NCBI RefSeq assembly: GCF_042186555.1
Contig: NC_133326.1
Location: 96,832,144 to 96,896,143 of the forward strand
Length of the DNA stretch: 64,000 nt
Source: Aquarana catesbeiana
Taxonomy: Eukaryota > Chordata > Amphibia > Anura > Ranidae
Direction: 5' to 3'
Positions within the stretch are counted from its first letter, which is position 1; each line of letters starts with the position of its first letter. Position numbers and translations under genes: made by a program. Below, one piece after another: positions 34,753 through 45,427 of the stretch. Below the pieces are notes generated by a model. The model was not told where the DNA came from and did no database searches. It saw only the letters and a program-made list of their open reading frames with translations.

Positions 34753-36295
34753 GTAATATTCTAAGCAATATATGCCATGTATAATACTGCTCCAAGAAAG
34801 GAAATTTGAAAGGTGGGAAATTTTTAAAAAATTATTTTAGGTATGCTGTGTGAATGGAAACATATAGCAAACATATAGTGAGGGGGAGGGGGATTGTTCC
34901 TGGGGGTTCCCTCCCAAACCTGCCGGCAAACATGGAAATGTTCCAGCTAGTGCAGTGATGCCTGTGTGTGTGTGTCCCAGAATGTTTGTATTTTAGCTGT
35001 CCTTGAAATGTAATGGAGTATTCTAATTTTTGTTTAATAAGGGTTAATTATGCAGCTCCCTGTAATTAGAAGCTCTGGAATAATTTAATACAGAGGATAT
35101 AATTAGATTTGACTTGGTTAATTACGATCTCTTTCAAGCGCTGCAATGCCCTTTGGTAAAACCAATGCAGGGCACACAAACTGAAGACATGACATCATTG
35201 CTTTTCTAAATCTTTGGAACTTTCTCTCATGCTTACTTGTGAAATGCATGTGTAAATAAGATATTTTGAAGAACATGTTGCTAAGAAATCTAAATACTTG
35301 GAGCTGCCCCCACCAATAATTATAAATGAAAAATACTGTTGCAAGAAATTAGAAACAAAATTATCAGGACTAAATCAGCTTTAAAGTTAAAGTAAAATTT
35401 TGGTAGCAAAATAGGTACACAGAAGAGGAGGAGATCTCTACCATGTCAGATAAAGACCACCAACTCTGATGTAAGAAAAAATATCTTTACATATAAATCT
35501 AGACAATGTGGTCATAGATAAAGACATATAGCGTCTACACAATAAATACATACATACATCCATACATCAAACAAAAAACAAAACACCCCAAAAAATATAA
35601 AAAAATACAAGATAACATCAGTACTCTCCGATGGGTATTGTACCCTGATACCCTAATGGGAAATGTGAGCCTAGCCCTACCTTCAGGCTGCATTCACACC
35701 TGAGCACTTTCAGCTCATAAAACGCTCATAAAATGCACGAAAAAAAAAAACACCCAACAAGCAAAATCCTATTCATTTTAATGGCACCTGTCTGAGCGTT
35801 TTGTCACCTGAAGCAAAACGCCTGAAAAACGCCCTAAGCTCAAAAAAGAACATGAGCTTCTTTGGGGCAGATTACAGGCATTTTTCTGCCTTTTACATTG
35901 GTGAACTGAACAAAATCGCAGCAAAATTGTGTTAAAAACGCTGTCTCTTTCTCACTGACCTCCTGCTACTTAGTATACTTCTGTGTTCTGTACAACCCAT
36001 TAAAATTTACCTTATCGATAACTTCATAAGCTCACCTGTGCTGCGAAGCACGATTCCAGGCCATACAGTGTACGGCAGCTCTTTGATCAAAGTACCTATC
36101 AACTTACAAGTCTGTAGGGACTGCCTGACTTCCCAGCGTGCTTAAGAGTTGTGCAGGATGCAAAAGTGTTCTCAACAGTGAAAAGATAGTAGGGGAGAGC
36201 TGAGATTTTAAAGCGGGTAATCTGTTGGAAGGATCCAAGGAGGCAAGTGGCACACTTTCCCCACTTCTATAAATATCCATTTCCTAGATTTCTTC

Positions 36296-36761
36296 TTTAA
36301 AGGAGAAGTACAGCCAAAACTCATTTGGCTGTACTTCTCTTGTGGATCACAGGAGTGCAGTTCGCTCTCCACTCCTGTGACCCGTTTTCTGCCAACAGCG
36401 GCTGATGTCACAGTGCCGGTCCAGGCTCGGGAAAGATCGTGACCATATGGGGGATCCACCCAGAACCCTGGACCAGCACCTGGCTCAGCCTCTCAACGTA
36501 AACAGCCCAGCGCTCCAGTGAGCGAATGTGGGGGAGGAAGGGGGGGGGGTCAAAGCAGAGAGCTGGTGACTAACGGTCACCAGCTCTCTGCTTACGGAGT
36601 ACTGAGAACTGACCGGTCAGTGGTTGTTGATCGCTCAGTTCTCAGCCTTAGAGCCAGCAGGGGACAGATGCAGCCTCCACCTAGGCAAATATGATTTTTA
36701 AAAAATATGTATAGAAAAAAAAAGTATAAAAACTGAAAAAAACTCCATACTTCTCTTTTAA
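36296..36761. mobile_element. MITE (ggagaagtacagccaaa family)
   Basis: It starts tttaaaggagaagtacagcc and ends ccatacttctcttttaa. Inner hairpins are tacagccaaaactcatttgg against its mirror tggctgtacttctc, and gagctggtgac against gtcaccagctc. It shares body words with 24709-25207 and 56929-57436 (cactcctgtgaccc, gctgatgtcac). Confidence 0.75.
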
Positions 36762-37206
36762 TACCAGTCATATAGTTGCCCGTTATCCTTCCTTTTATTC
36801 CTGCTGAAATACAGGCACAGGGGTTGTAAGTTTCGTGTTTACTTCATTCTAATGGTATATTGGCAGACAATAGCTAGTACTTTTACCTGCAGCACTTGTA
36901 CTAATTGTCAAAGCAGTTGGCTAATGGGTCAGAAGATTTGGTTATTATTATAATACAGGGTTTATATAGCAGCAATAGTTTGCGCAGCACTTTATTTTTG
37001 CTCTATTGGATTAATCATGCTTTCCTTCAGGAAATAGTGTATATTCGTCAAGCAGTGTAGCACATTTCTCTTTAAGGTTGTCTGTTCAGTTAATGAATTT
37101 AGGCACAAACAAATTTTAAGTCTAAAAAGTTGTATTGTCTTTACCATCTATAAATGCCTGCTCTATCCAATGCCTAACATTTTAAAATGCATATTGTGTT
37201 CCACAG

Positions 37207-37315
37207 GTAAACAATGTGGACTTCACAAACATTATCAGAGAGGAAGCTGTCCTTTTCCTGCTTGATCTACCAAAAGGAGAAGAGGTCACAATTCTGGCGC
37301 AGAAGAAAAAAGATG
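37207..37315 (+). CDS. tjp1: tjp1 exon: second half of PDZ3
   Basis: It begins after TGTTCCACAG and ends before GTTAGT; 109 nt, entry phase 0, with the last G starting a Val codon. It reads VNNVDFTNIIREEAVLFLLD and LPKGEEVTILAQKKKD. This completes PDZ3 (EEAVLFLLDLP is the ligand-facing helix, EEVTILAQ the last strand) and runs into the short PDZ3-SH3 linker. Confidence 0.96.
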
Positions 37316-37963
37316 GTTAGTATTAGCAACAGACATAGATGATAGTTTCCAAAGTCTTGTATCGCACTGCATATGAATACAGGTTATGCAGTTTGACATC
37401 TGTCAAATATTCAGATTGTAATGTTAACCTGCTAACTCATTGAATGTAGGTGCTACATTATAATGAAAGATTATTTCAGTCTTTATATACGTGATCAGTA
37501 GAGAGAAAACAGTCCTAGCATTATGCAAAGGTGTTTAAATTCTCACTATAACAAATAGATCACATGGCTATAGAATGTTCCTATACTGAAGGGAGGGAAA
37601 GTGAACGTCTACGTTGCTCACGCTAGGACTGGCACCATAAGGTACCTACTAACCTTTATTGTGCAAACCTGCCACCCCAGTTTATTGTTAGAACCTCCTG
37701 GAAATGTAATGCTACTATCAACTTTGTGAAATATATTTGCACAAAGCTATGTGTGTTTCTCCTGCCCTAACACGCTGAGGTCTGCTGATCAGACAGTTGG
37801 CACTGAATTGTCTAAGTTGGGGTTAGTATGTCTTTCTGCCCATTCCTGGAAGCACTGGATTATGCTCAGGCTCGAGTGGTGGTGGACTTGCAGGTATGGT
37901 CAAAGCCTGAATCTTTGGAATGCCTATTGTGCATCATCTTTGATATTTGGTTAGTCTTGGCTC

Positions 37964-38407
37964 AGTGGTTGTAAACCCTTACATACACCCAGTTAAGTGA
38001 ATAGCCACAGGTGATACACAGAGATGAAACAAATTCTCCTACATAAGTTATGTTTGCGGTCTTCTCTTCTATGCATCCATTCAAAATGCTGAAATTTAAC
38101 GCTTGTCTGAGAGTTCAGAAAAAGGGAGTGGAGAGCTGAAGTTACTTTGCAGGGCTCAGCAAGGAGATCTCTGAGAGATGATTGGAAGGGACATAATCTC
38201 CTCCACACAGGAACAGAGCTGAGGCTGTCAATCAGCTGGAGGTCCCTCCCCTGTCACCATTTTTCTCTTGGTGTCAGGAAAACTTGTCAGAAGAGACTTA
38301 TGCTGATGGGAAAGGAGCAAAGCAGCAGACATAAATGACACTTAGTACACACTATAGAGGGATATGCTTTGTTCATATTTCATGTCTGAGGTTTACAACC
38401 ACTTTAA
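37964..38407. mobile_element. MITE with ends AGTGGTTGTAAACC
   Basis: agtggttgtaaaccctt at the left matches the reverse of gaggtttacaaccact at the right. The body is non-coding. The ends resemble those of 12961-13675, so the two may share a transposase. Confidence 0.7.
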
Positions 38408-38450
38408 GTCTTGTAAATCCTGGTGGCCTTGTTTTCCTATTTAATAACGC

Positions 38451-38897
38451 TTAAAGCGTTTGTAAAGGTTCACTTTTTTTTTTAAATCACAAACATTTCA
38501 TACTTACCTGCTCTGTGCAATGGTTTTGCATAGGGCAGCCCCGATTCTCCTGTTCTCGGGTCCCCAGCCTGCACTCCTGGCCCCTTCCCCCCTGCTGAGT
38601 GTCCCCGTAGCAAGCGACAGTGCACTACTTGGCCCCACCCCCAGCTCCCTCTTCACTTGCTGTGAATGACCGCAATGAGAGCCAATGGCTCCCACTTCTG
38701 TGTCTCAGCCAATAAGAAGGGAGAGATCAGGGAGAGCTTCTGCTCTCATCCACCTTGCTGGATTGGGCTCAGGTGAGTTAAAGGGGATGGGGGGAAAGGG
38801 GGTGGGCTGAGAGGGGAGCTGCACACTGATGGTCTTTTACCTTCATATGTAGAATGCATGAAGGTAAAAAAACCTTCAGCTATTACAACTCCTTTAA
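38451..38897. mobile_element. MITE with ends TTAAAGCGTTTGTAAAG
   Basis: ttaaagcgtttgtaaagg at the left and tattacaactcctttaa at the right form imperfect terminal repeats. The body includes tgagtgtccccgtagcaagc and the stem accttcatatgtagaatgca. It is the most complete copy of a group that includes 15565-15950, 18080-18412 and 49520-49910. Confidence 0.7.
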
Positions 38898-39114
38898 GGT
38901 AAGACCTCTGTATCGGTACTTCCTGGACCCAGAAGATGGGAGTAGACCCCCGAAAGCTTTTCTTGTAAACTTAACTGTTAGTGCAAGTAGAAAAAATGAT
39001 CATGGAAAATACTCAACTCCTGTTTAATTTAAGTACAAACCTGGAATGATCAATTAGTGGTCAATTGTGAATTCTTACTCTGTTTTTAAATCATTTTCAT
39101 TTTGTTTCTTCCAG

Positions 39115-39334
39115 TTTATCGTCGCATTGTCGAGTCAGATGTTGGGGATTCCTTCTATATCCGAACGCATTTTGAGTATGAAAAGGAATCACCTTATGGA
39201 CTCAGTTTTAACAAAGGAGAGGTATTCCGAGTGGTGGATACACTGTACAATGGGAAACTAGGATCATGGCTGGCTATAAGAATTGGGAGGAATCACAAGG
39301 AAGTGGAAAGAGGGATTATTCCAAACAAGAATAG
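39115..39334 (+). CDS. tjp1: tjp1 exon: SH3 domain
   Basis: It begins after TTTCTTCCAG and ends before GTAAGA; 220 nt. It reads YRRIVESDVGDSFYIRTHFE, then YEKESPYGLSFNKGEVFRVV, then DTLYNGKLGSWLAIRIGRNH, then KEVERGIIPNKNR. This is the MAGUK-type SH3 fold with RIVESDVGDSFYIRTHF at the start. In ZO-1 it binds ZONAB/YBX3 and kinases and associates with the GuK domain in the same chain. The Arg codon at the end is split AG|A. Confidence 0.97.
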
Positions 39335-40807
39335 GTAAGAGAGAAAACTGATAAAATATTTTATTGCTTGAGTTTGTTAGGCCATCAGCTTACTACTGTG
39401 CTAAACAAAGCGGCTATTATAAACATTAAATATTAGACCTCTAAACCTAAGATAGTTAATCTTGGTAGTAAGGTATACAGCTACATAATAAATAAGTACA
39501 GCAGAAATAAGTTACAACAGTAGGTCTTGGGAAACCCTGAAAATGCTCTAATCTACAACTAGTGTGTTAGTGTAATCGGTGAGCTGCAGATAAAGAAAAA
39601 GAAAGGAAGAAATAATAAAATGGACTTCTTTAAAGTGAAACCTGGGATTACTTTGGTGTTAATTAATCACTAAATTGTCGCCCGAGAAATACAAGAATGT
39701 GTTGTAAAGGTATATACCGAAGGATGGTGTAATCCATCTTTGTGTTTTACAGATGTATATCAGAACCTATGATAGTAACATGCAGGGGTGGAATTAAAAA
39801 TGAGTGCAAGGGCAGCAAAGTGGGCAACTATGATTTATTTTTTAAACTTGCAACTGAAAAACTAAAAAAAGGATATTTTTACTAACCTAAAATGTGCGCT
39901 TCAAACACATTTTATGACCCTTGGATGCACCTCAACTGCCCATCCTACAGAGGGGAGGACAGAAGCCTTGTGGCAGGGATGCTCCAGTGGGGAACAAAAG
40001 AGGGGCACATAGGGGCATTCACTGATCTCCACATGCATTTGACAAAAAGGGACCCGTGCCGCTTCTGTACCAGTGAGCGAGGACCCCAAACTCATGGCTA
40101 TAAATCTAATAAAAAAGGAGTGATTTACCCCTTTCATAGGAAGTTTATCTATAGGTGCAGGGAGGAAATGTTCTTTGAGAACTAGCACAGAGTACACGGT
40201 GGCATCAGTGCAGGAGCTCAAAGAATACATTCAGGCTGATATAAGTCTGTGGAGGAACCCCTGGGGATATCTCACGGAACCCTAGATAATAGAGCTTTTT
40301 TGGTTTGCAAAGTGTTCAAACCAAAAGTCTGGACCCCTGCCGTTGTGGAAATGTTCTATTGTTAATTCCAGTATTGAACACCATCCAATCTGGAATATAC
40401 AACTTGTTAGTCCAGTAATGAAAAGTGTATAAGGTATAAAAAGAGGTTCTATGCTGCCTATAAACATCATTGGGCCCATGGATGTGTGAGCATGACCTAA
40501 CTGGCCAAAGATCTTTTTATTTTAATAGATTTTTTCCATAAAACTGTACACTCTGATTTCCTGAACAAATAGGTTTTTGTTGATTGTAGATTCTTCCTGA
40601 TACTGGCCTTATACCAGGTTAAATGATGCTGGGATAAAAAAATGTACCTTGCAGCTGATTACTGTCTGATCCCAAGAAGTCATCAAGGAAAGACTGCTGG
40701 TTGGAGAGGAAGAGCATAAAGATGTCTTACAATTTATTGCTGCATTATATTTCCAATGATCTTGTAACAGGTTGTCATCCTTTTTTTTTTTTCTATTCTT
40801 TTATCAG

Positions 40808-40992
40808 AGCTGAGCAGCTTGCAAGTGTGCAGTACACTCTTCCCAAAACGGCTGGTGGCGATCGTGCAGATTTTTGGCGTTTTCGAGGCCTCCGAACTTC
40901 TAAGCGAAATCTCAGGAAAAGCCGAGAGGATCTCTCTGCCCAACCTGTTCAAACAAAGTTTCCTGCATACGAAAGAGTCGTGTTGCGAGAAG
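40808..40992 (+). CDS. tjp1: tjp1 exon: U5/hook between SH3 and GuK
   Basis: It begins after TTTTATCAG and ends before GTTTGA; 185 nt. It reads AEQLASVQYTLPKTAGGDRA, DFWRFRGLRTSKRNLRKSRE and DLSAQPVQTKFPAYERVVLR. It supplies the last SH3 strand and the basic U5 hook, which in ZO-1 is a regulatory binding site. The donor GTTTGA is weak, yet the frame and the next exon's AGFLRP continue the known protein exactly. Confidence 0.95.
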
Positions 40993-41768
40993 GTTTGATG
41001 TTCCTCACTTGTCATATTATTGACCTTTTTTCCATTTAAGCTATGTTCCTTTTAAAAGGATCAGTTTCGTTAAAGTGAAACTCTGGTCTTGAAGATGAGG
41101 TATTGGAACTCCTAATTATTAAGAAGACATTTAGGGAACTGGCCTCTTCTCTGTAATGCTATCTTTATGACTAACTTACACACATCCTGTTTTATTTTCC
41201 TTTGCATATACATTTTTATTTGGTTTTCTTGAGCTGTATCATACATACAGAAATGCATGTGGTTACAATTTCTTGTATAAACTCCCACATTTATGTGAAG
41301 ATATACATACCACTGAGTTCACTCATCCCTGCACCTCCTTACCAGATAGGGTGGCTGACAGGTTCTGTTTTAAAACGTTCCTGTATTTGAATATACAGTA
41401 TCTCACAAAGTGAGTACGCACCTCACATTTTTGTAAATATTTTATTATATCTTTTCATGTGACAACACTGAAGAATTGACACGTTGTTACAATGTAAACT
41501 AGTAAGTGTACAGCTTGTATAACAGTGTAAATTTGCTGTCCCCTTAAAAATAACTCAACACACAGCCATTAATGTCTAAACCGCTGGCAAGGAAAGTGAG
41601 TACACCCCTAAGTGATAATGTCCAAAATGGACCCAATTAGCCATTTTCCCTCCCCGGTGTCATGTAACTCATTAGTGTTACAAGGTCTCAGGTGTGAATT
41701 TGGAGCAGGTGTGTTTAATTTGGTGATATCTCTCTCACTCTCTCATACTGCTCACTGGAAATTCAACA

Positions 41769-42887
41769 TGGCAACTCATGGCAAAGAACTTTCTTAGGAT
41801 CTGAAAAAAAGAATTGTTTCTCTACATAAATATGGCCTAGGATAGTGATGGCGAACCTTGGCACCCCAGATGTTTTTGAACTACATTTCCCATGATGCGC
41901 ATGCACTCTGCAGTGTAGTTGAGCATCATGGGAAATGTAGGTCTAAAACATCTGGGGTGCCAAGGTTTGCCAAACATCTGGGGTGCCACTGGCCTAGGCT
42001 ATAAGAAGATTACCAAGACCCAGAAACAGAGCTGCAGCACAGTGGCCAAGATCATACAGCGGTTTAACGGGACAAGTTTCACTCAGAACAGGCTTTGCCA
42101 TAGTTGACCAAAGAATTTTAATGCACATGCTCAGCGCCATATCAAGAGGTTGTCTTTGGGAAATAGATGTATGAGTGTTGCCAGCATTTCTGCAGAGGTG
42201 GGGGGGTCAGCATGTCAGTGCTCAGACCATATGCCACACAGTGCATCAAATTGGTCTGCGTGGCTGTCATCCCAGAAGGAAGCCTCTTCTAAAGATGATG
42301 CACCAGAAAGCCCGCAGACAGTTTGCTGAGGACAAGCAGACTGAGGACATGGATTACTGGAACTATGTTCTGTGGTGAGACCAAGATAAACTTATTTGGT
42401 TCAGATGGTGTCAAGCGTGTGTGGCGGCAACCAGGTGAGGAGTACAAAGACAAGTGTGTCTTTCCTACAGTCAAGCATGGAGGTGGGAGTGTCATGGTCT
42501 GGGGCTGCATGAGTGCTGCTGGCACTGGGGAACTACAGTTCATTGAGGGAACCATGAATGCCAATATGTACTGTGACATACTGAAGCAGAGCATGATCCC
42601 CTCCCTTCGGAGACTGGGCCACAGGGCAGTATTCCAACATAACGACCCCAAACACACCTCCAAGTCGACCACTGCCTTGCTAAAGACCTAAACCCTATTG
42701 AGCATCTGTGGGGCATCCTCAAATGGAGGGTGGAGGAGCGCAAGTTCTCTAACATCCACTAGCTTCGTGATGTTGTCATGGAGGAGTGGAAGAGGACTCC
42801 AGTGGCAACCTGTGAAGCTCTGGTGAACTCCATGCCCAAGAGGGTTAAGGCAATGCTGGAAAATAATGGTGGCCACACAAAATATTA
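41769..42887 (+). pseudogene. Tc1 transposase copy 3, catalytic Asp deleted
   Basis: It starts MATHGKELS with an in-frame stop after nine codons, then a first HTH region cut by the MITE at 41842-41990, then a run of frame changes, then WGCMSAAGTGELQFIEG, CVFPTVKHGGGSVMVWG, AVFQHNDPKHTSKS (second Asp) and DLNPIEHLWGILKW (third acid). At about 42367-42385, where related copies read VLWSDET, this copy has a 5-nt deletion (tgtggtgagacc), which removes the first catalytic Asp and shifts the frame. Confidence 0.85.
41842..41990. mobile_element. 149-bp hAT-type MITE
   Basis: ggcctagg at 41834-41841 and 41991-41998 is an 8-bp target duplication. The ends atagtgatggcgaacc and ggggtgccact contain inverted words: ccttggcaccccagatgttt and aacatctggggtgccaagg, and acatttcccatgatgc and gcatcatgggaaatgt. 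The 8-bp duplication points to a hAT transposase. It sits inside Tc1 copy 3. Confidence 0.85.
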
Positions 42888-43110
42888 GCACTTTGGGCCC
42901 AATTTGGACATTTTCATTTACTGGTGTACTCACTTTTCTTGTCAGCAGTTTAGACATTAATGGCTGTGTGTTGAGTTATTTTGCACTGTTATGCAAGCTG
43001 TACACTCACTACTTTACATTGTAGCAAAGTGTCATTTCTTCAGTGTTGTCACATGAAAAGATATAATAAAATATTTACAAAAATGTGAGGGGTGTACTCA
43101 CTTTTGTGAG

Positions 43111-43116
<6 letters not shown>

Positions 43117-43186
<70 letters not shown>
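43117..43186 (+). repeat. (TG)n followed by T-run
   Basis: About 18 TG units are followed by about 34 T. They directly follow the right end of Tc1 copy 3. Confidence 0.95.
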
Positions 43187-43189
<3 letters not shown>

Positions 43190-43948
43190 CTAATAAAAAA
43201 TCATTGTAATAATTTATGCCCACACTTTTGCTCAGAAATGGCAATGTTAGTGCTGAAATACATATTGCTAAGCAGGGCTGGACAATTCCCTGTCATGACG
43301 AATGAAAAAACTTCTCAGGCGACCGGGCCAAATTTGGCTTTGTCTGTTGCATTTATAAATAAAATAAAGTCAGCGCAAAAAATCCAATATTTAAAAATAC
43401 AAGCAGCTGAACACTGAAGGTAAACATACAAAACCTCAAAGTACATAGGATAAATAAAGCAGTGCAGTGCTATACCCAGAAGTTCAAATATTACTAATAA
43501 AAGTCCCTTTAAATTTAAATCCAAAAGTTGATAGAGAAAAGGTCTCCTCTGTAGTGGTCTAAGTGCTCATGACAGTCCATGCAGTGCTATACATCCGTGA
43601 TTCCACCACCAGCTAGCCAAACCGCTCACCTCAGCATATGGACCCCTGAGCTAACAGACGGGTCAAAACAGCATTTACCACTCTCAGTGGATAAAGATGG
43701 AGACTTGCATGGGCAGATGGTCACACGATATAAAGGCAGCACTCAGTAATTGATGATCATGTTCACATGCAATAAAAATAAGAGTACATAGTGCACACTG
43801 TGTGGCTAAGAAGATCACATTTATTAAAAGTCAAGTACTCACATACACAGCACTACACCCTACCTAGTGCTGGGATAAAGGTAAAATGGCATCAAAGGAT
43901 AACGTCAAGTAGTAATGGTGGCTGCAGTGATGACCAAGGAACTCCCGC

Positions 43949-43979
43949 ACGCGTATCGTCCACATCCGGACTTCATCAG
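43949..43979 (-). ncRNA. Hammerhead-ribozyme-like core (left arm)
   Basis: This is the reverse-strand copy of the motif at 45397-45427, with the same CUGAUGA, GUCC/GGAC stem and GAUACGCGU. It faces away from the right-arm copy, so a transcript of the whole palindrome would carry one of them in sense on either strand. Confidence 0.5.
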
Positions 43980-44305
43980 CGGTAGTGGAGTCCAAGATAT
44001 AGATATATATAGATATAGATATATATAGAGAGAGAGAGAGACCCCCAATAACTGTTTCCTGTGTGAGAAAAAAAAAACCTCCCACGGGCACCATCCAATC
44101 AGCTCTGGCCACTATGGGGTCAAGGGGATTACTTCCTGCCCAAGCTTATAGGTCACTATAGCAACCAAGGCATCTACATCATGACACCCGGTCATGTGAC
44201 CCTACGATCAGGAAGTAAAACCCCTATTAGCATAAAACTATGGTCATGTGACCTTACACTCATGTTACCAGCAGAAGCTGGAACACAAACAACTATAGAA
44301 CTCCG

Positions 44306-44554
44306 TAAACCCAAAACGACTCACGGCGGCTCAATTGTCGAATAAAGTCCCCCCCCCCTCCAATGGGGGGGTCACTTTTTCAACCCCCCAGAATTTTAAT
44401 TTGGTCACTCACAACGTTTCCAAGCATTTTCGATTATTCCATGCTCGAAGCCCTGCCAAATTAAAATTCTGTGGGGTTGAAAAAGTGACCCCCCATTGGA
44501 GGGGGGGGGGGCTTTATTCGACAATTGATCCGCCGTGAGTCGTTTTGGGTTTAC
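44306..44554. repeat. 250-bp palindrome at the inner edge of the left arm
   Basis: gtaaacccaaaacgactcac with ggcggctcaattgtcgaata and a C-run is mirrored by the G-run, ctttattcgacaattgatcc and gtgagtcgttttgggtttac. Arms are about 100 bp (44306-44405 and 44453-44554) around a loop of about 47 bp. It looks like a separate MITE inserted at the junction. Confidence 0.75.
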
Positions 44555-45322
44555 GAGACCCAAGTGGGGGTACCCATGGGACTCAATGTCGAATTCGACT
44601 TGTTTCATTTCCGATCGATAAACAATTTGCATGGTGTATCATCTCAGATCGTTAATTACGTGCATGGTATATTTTCCCTCTGGAATATTCATATGTATAT
44701 TTGTATTTTGTTTATCTTATACATTGAGATTTGGAATAGATGTTATGCTCATGGTATGGCTGTCAAGTGGCTGCAGTGATGTTGTTTTTTATATAGTATA
44801 TGGGGAATTTTCCATATGCTGCTTATTAAATTTTATTTTTATTTTAACCTTTTTAGTTGAAATCCCCCTCTTCCTTCTTAGCCTATTATATGCTGGTGTG
44901 GTGATCGGTATAAGCATTTTTTAGTTTGTGGTCAGGTAGCAGCCATACAAACAGTGGCATATAGTTGTGACATTTAAATTTCACAAAGCAGGCTGTGTGA
45001 GGGTTACTACCATGTTGAGCTGATCACCATAGCAATGGCTTGAGGAGGAGGCTTGGTTATGAGGGGCGGAGTTCTATAGTTGTTTGTGTTCCAGCTTCTG
45101 CTGGTAACATGAGTGTAAGGTCACATGACCATAGTTTTATGCTAATAGGGGTTTTACTTCCTGATCGTAGGGTCACATGACCGGGTGTCATGATGTAGAT
45201 GCCTTGGTTGCTATAGTGACCTATAATCTTGGGCAGGAAGTAATCCCCTTGACCCCATAGTGGCCAGAGCTGATTGGATGGTGCCCGTGGGAGGTTTTTT
45301 ATCACACAGGAAACAGTTATTG

Positions 45323-45332
45323 GGGCTATATA

Positions 45333-45370
<38 letters not shown>
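45323..45370 (+). repeat. (AT)n
   Basis: About 20 TA units lie in the right arm of the giant inverted repeat. The left arm has gatata and gaga repeats at the matching place (43994-44040), so the microsatellite evolved after duplication. Confidence 0.9.
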
Positions 45371-45372
<2 letters not shown>

Positions 45373-45396
45373 CTGATGTCTTGGACTCCACTACCG

Positions 45397-45427
45397 CTGA
45401 TGAAGTCCGGATGTGGACGATACGCGT
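45397..45427 (+). ncRNA. Hammerhead-ribozyme-like core (right arm)
   Basis: CTGATGA (45397-45403) is followed by a 4-bp stem GTCC-ggatgt-GGAC (45405-45418) and then GATACGCGT, one base from the standard GAAAC-type box with a very short stem III (ACGCGT). Flanks ggactcc (45383 on) and ggagttcc (45431 on) can form stem I. This is the order of a type I hammerhead. The A-to-T change in GAAA and a G where the cleavage base should be A, C or U make present activity doubtful. Confidence 0.55.

Larger units (their letters stand above)
41396..43116 (+). mobile_element. Tc1/mariner copy 3 (1.7 kb)
   Basis: Terminal inverted repeats cagtatctcacaaagtgag and ctcacttttgtgagatactg continue for about 65 bp (aaatattttattatatcttt, ttcatgtgacaacactgaag and their reverses). 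TA precedes the left end; the right end runs into a (TG)n. A transposase relic is on the + strand. A hAT-like MITE is inserted at 41842-41990. Confidence 0.9.
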
